13,386 bases of DNA from Porphyrobacter sp. Its GTDB lineage: Bacteria; Pseudomonadota; Alphaproteobacteria; Sphingomonadales; Sphingomonadaceae. Each line of letters starts with the position of its first letter. Within the stretch, counting starts at the first letter, position 1. The notes under the pieces were generated by a model that was not told the origin of the DNA, made no database searches, and saw nothing but the letters and a program-made list of their open reading frames with translations. A program made the position numbers and the translations under genes. Shown here one piece after another: positions 13,327 through 13,386 of this stretch. The stretch lies in assembly GCA_018991295.1 (NCBI GenBank), contig JAGKSZ010000148.1, positions 1 to 13,386 of the forward strand. Direction: 5' to 3'.

Positions 13327-13386
13327 TGGGGCGCAAGCGCGCCTATGCCCCGCTCGACGTCTACATGAACCGCCGCAAGGTGGGGC
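13326..13386 (+). CDS. hipA: HipA-type serine/threonine kinase toxin, 3' end outside window
   Basis: Only 20 codons are in the window: MGRKRAYAPLDVYMN, then RRKVG. The LDVYMN start followed by a VG step is the usual N-terminus of HipA proteins, whose N-terminal domain packs against HipB. The one-base overlap with hipB supports the call. The catalytic part cannot be seen, so activity is unknown. Confidence 0.8.
   Translation, partial: MGRKRAYAPLDVYMNRRKVG

Overview
The window looks like an accessory region of an alphaproteobacterium, probably a sphingomonad relative. I infer this from the 1-Cys peroxiredoxin, the CIO-type cytochrome bd genes with a DUF2474 small subunit, the c-type cytochromes and the high-GC codon use; no rRNA or other phylogenetic marker is present. 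No CRISPR array, tRNA or rRNA was seen. The gene-free stretches are all short. The longest, 12861-13074, holds a hairpin, a promoter and a palindrome.

Left part (1-4483, + strand): the 3' end of a Prx6-type peroxiredoxin is closed by a strong intrinsic terminator. It is followed by a tight cluster: cydA (broken by a one-base frameshift), cydB, a 44-residue DUF2474 protein, a DUF3365 haem lipoprotein, then a membrane-anchored cytochrome c556/c'-like protein. These describe a cyanide/sulfide-tolerant type of quinol oxidase with periplasmic haem proteins next to it.

Middle-left (4589-7227, - strand): an operon reads dsbA-like, then a CstB-like persulfide dioxygenase fused to two rhodanese domains, then a SAM-dependent methyltransferase. 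The methyltransferase carries a second one-base frameshift. The dsbA-like gene has lost its signal-peptide coding part.

Centre (7228-9606): a complete IS66-family element with tnpA, tnpB, tnpC and 23-bp imperfect terminal repeats. It has no 8-bp target duplication at its outer ends. On the left it cuts dsbA; on the right it cuts a small reading frame that follows dsrE. The two flanks therefore look as if they were brought together by recombination or deletion at the IS.

Right part (9607-12860): a second sulfur cassette. A - strand operon with 4-bp overlaps encodes an ETHE1-like metallo-beta-lactamase protein with altered metal ligands, an MFS permease and a DsrE-family protein. Divergent from it is a one-component regulator that fuses an ArsR helix-turn-helix to a rhodanese domain. 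The shared intergenic region holds a TTGCAT-17-TATAAT promoter overlapped by the perfect inverted repeat AATCAA-N8-TTGATT.

Right end (13025-13386): a hipBA-type toxin-antitoxin operon with its own promoter and palindrome; hipA runs off the window.

As a whole, two independently built reactive-sulfur detoxification cassettes lie on either side of an IS66, beside a bd-type oxidase of a class known to resist sulfide and a peroxiredoxin. The left half shows decay (two frameshifts, one truncation) while the right half looks intact. That the genes work as one sulfide-tolerance island is an inference from gene content.
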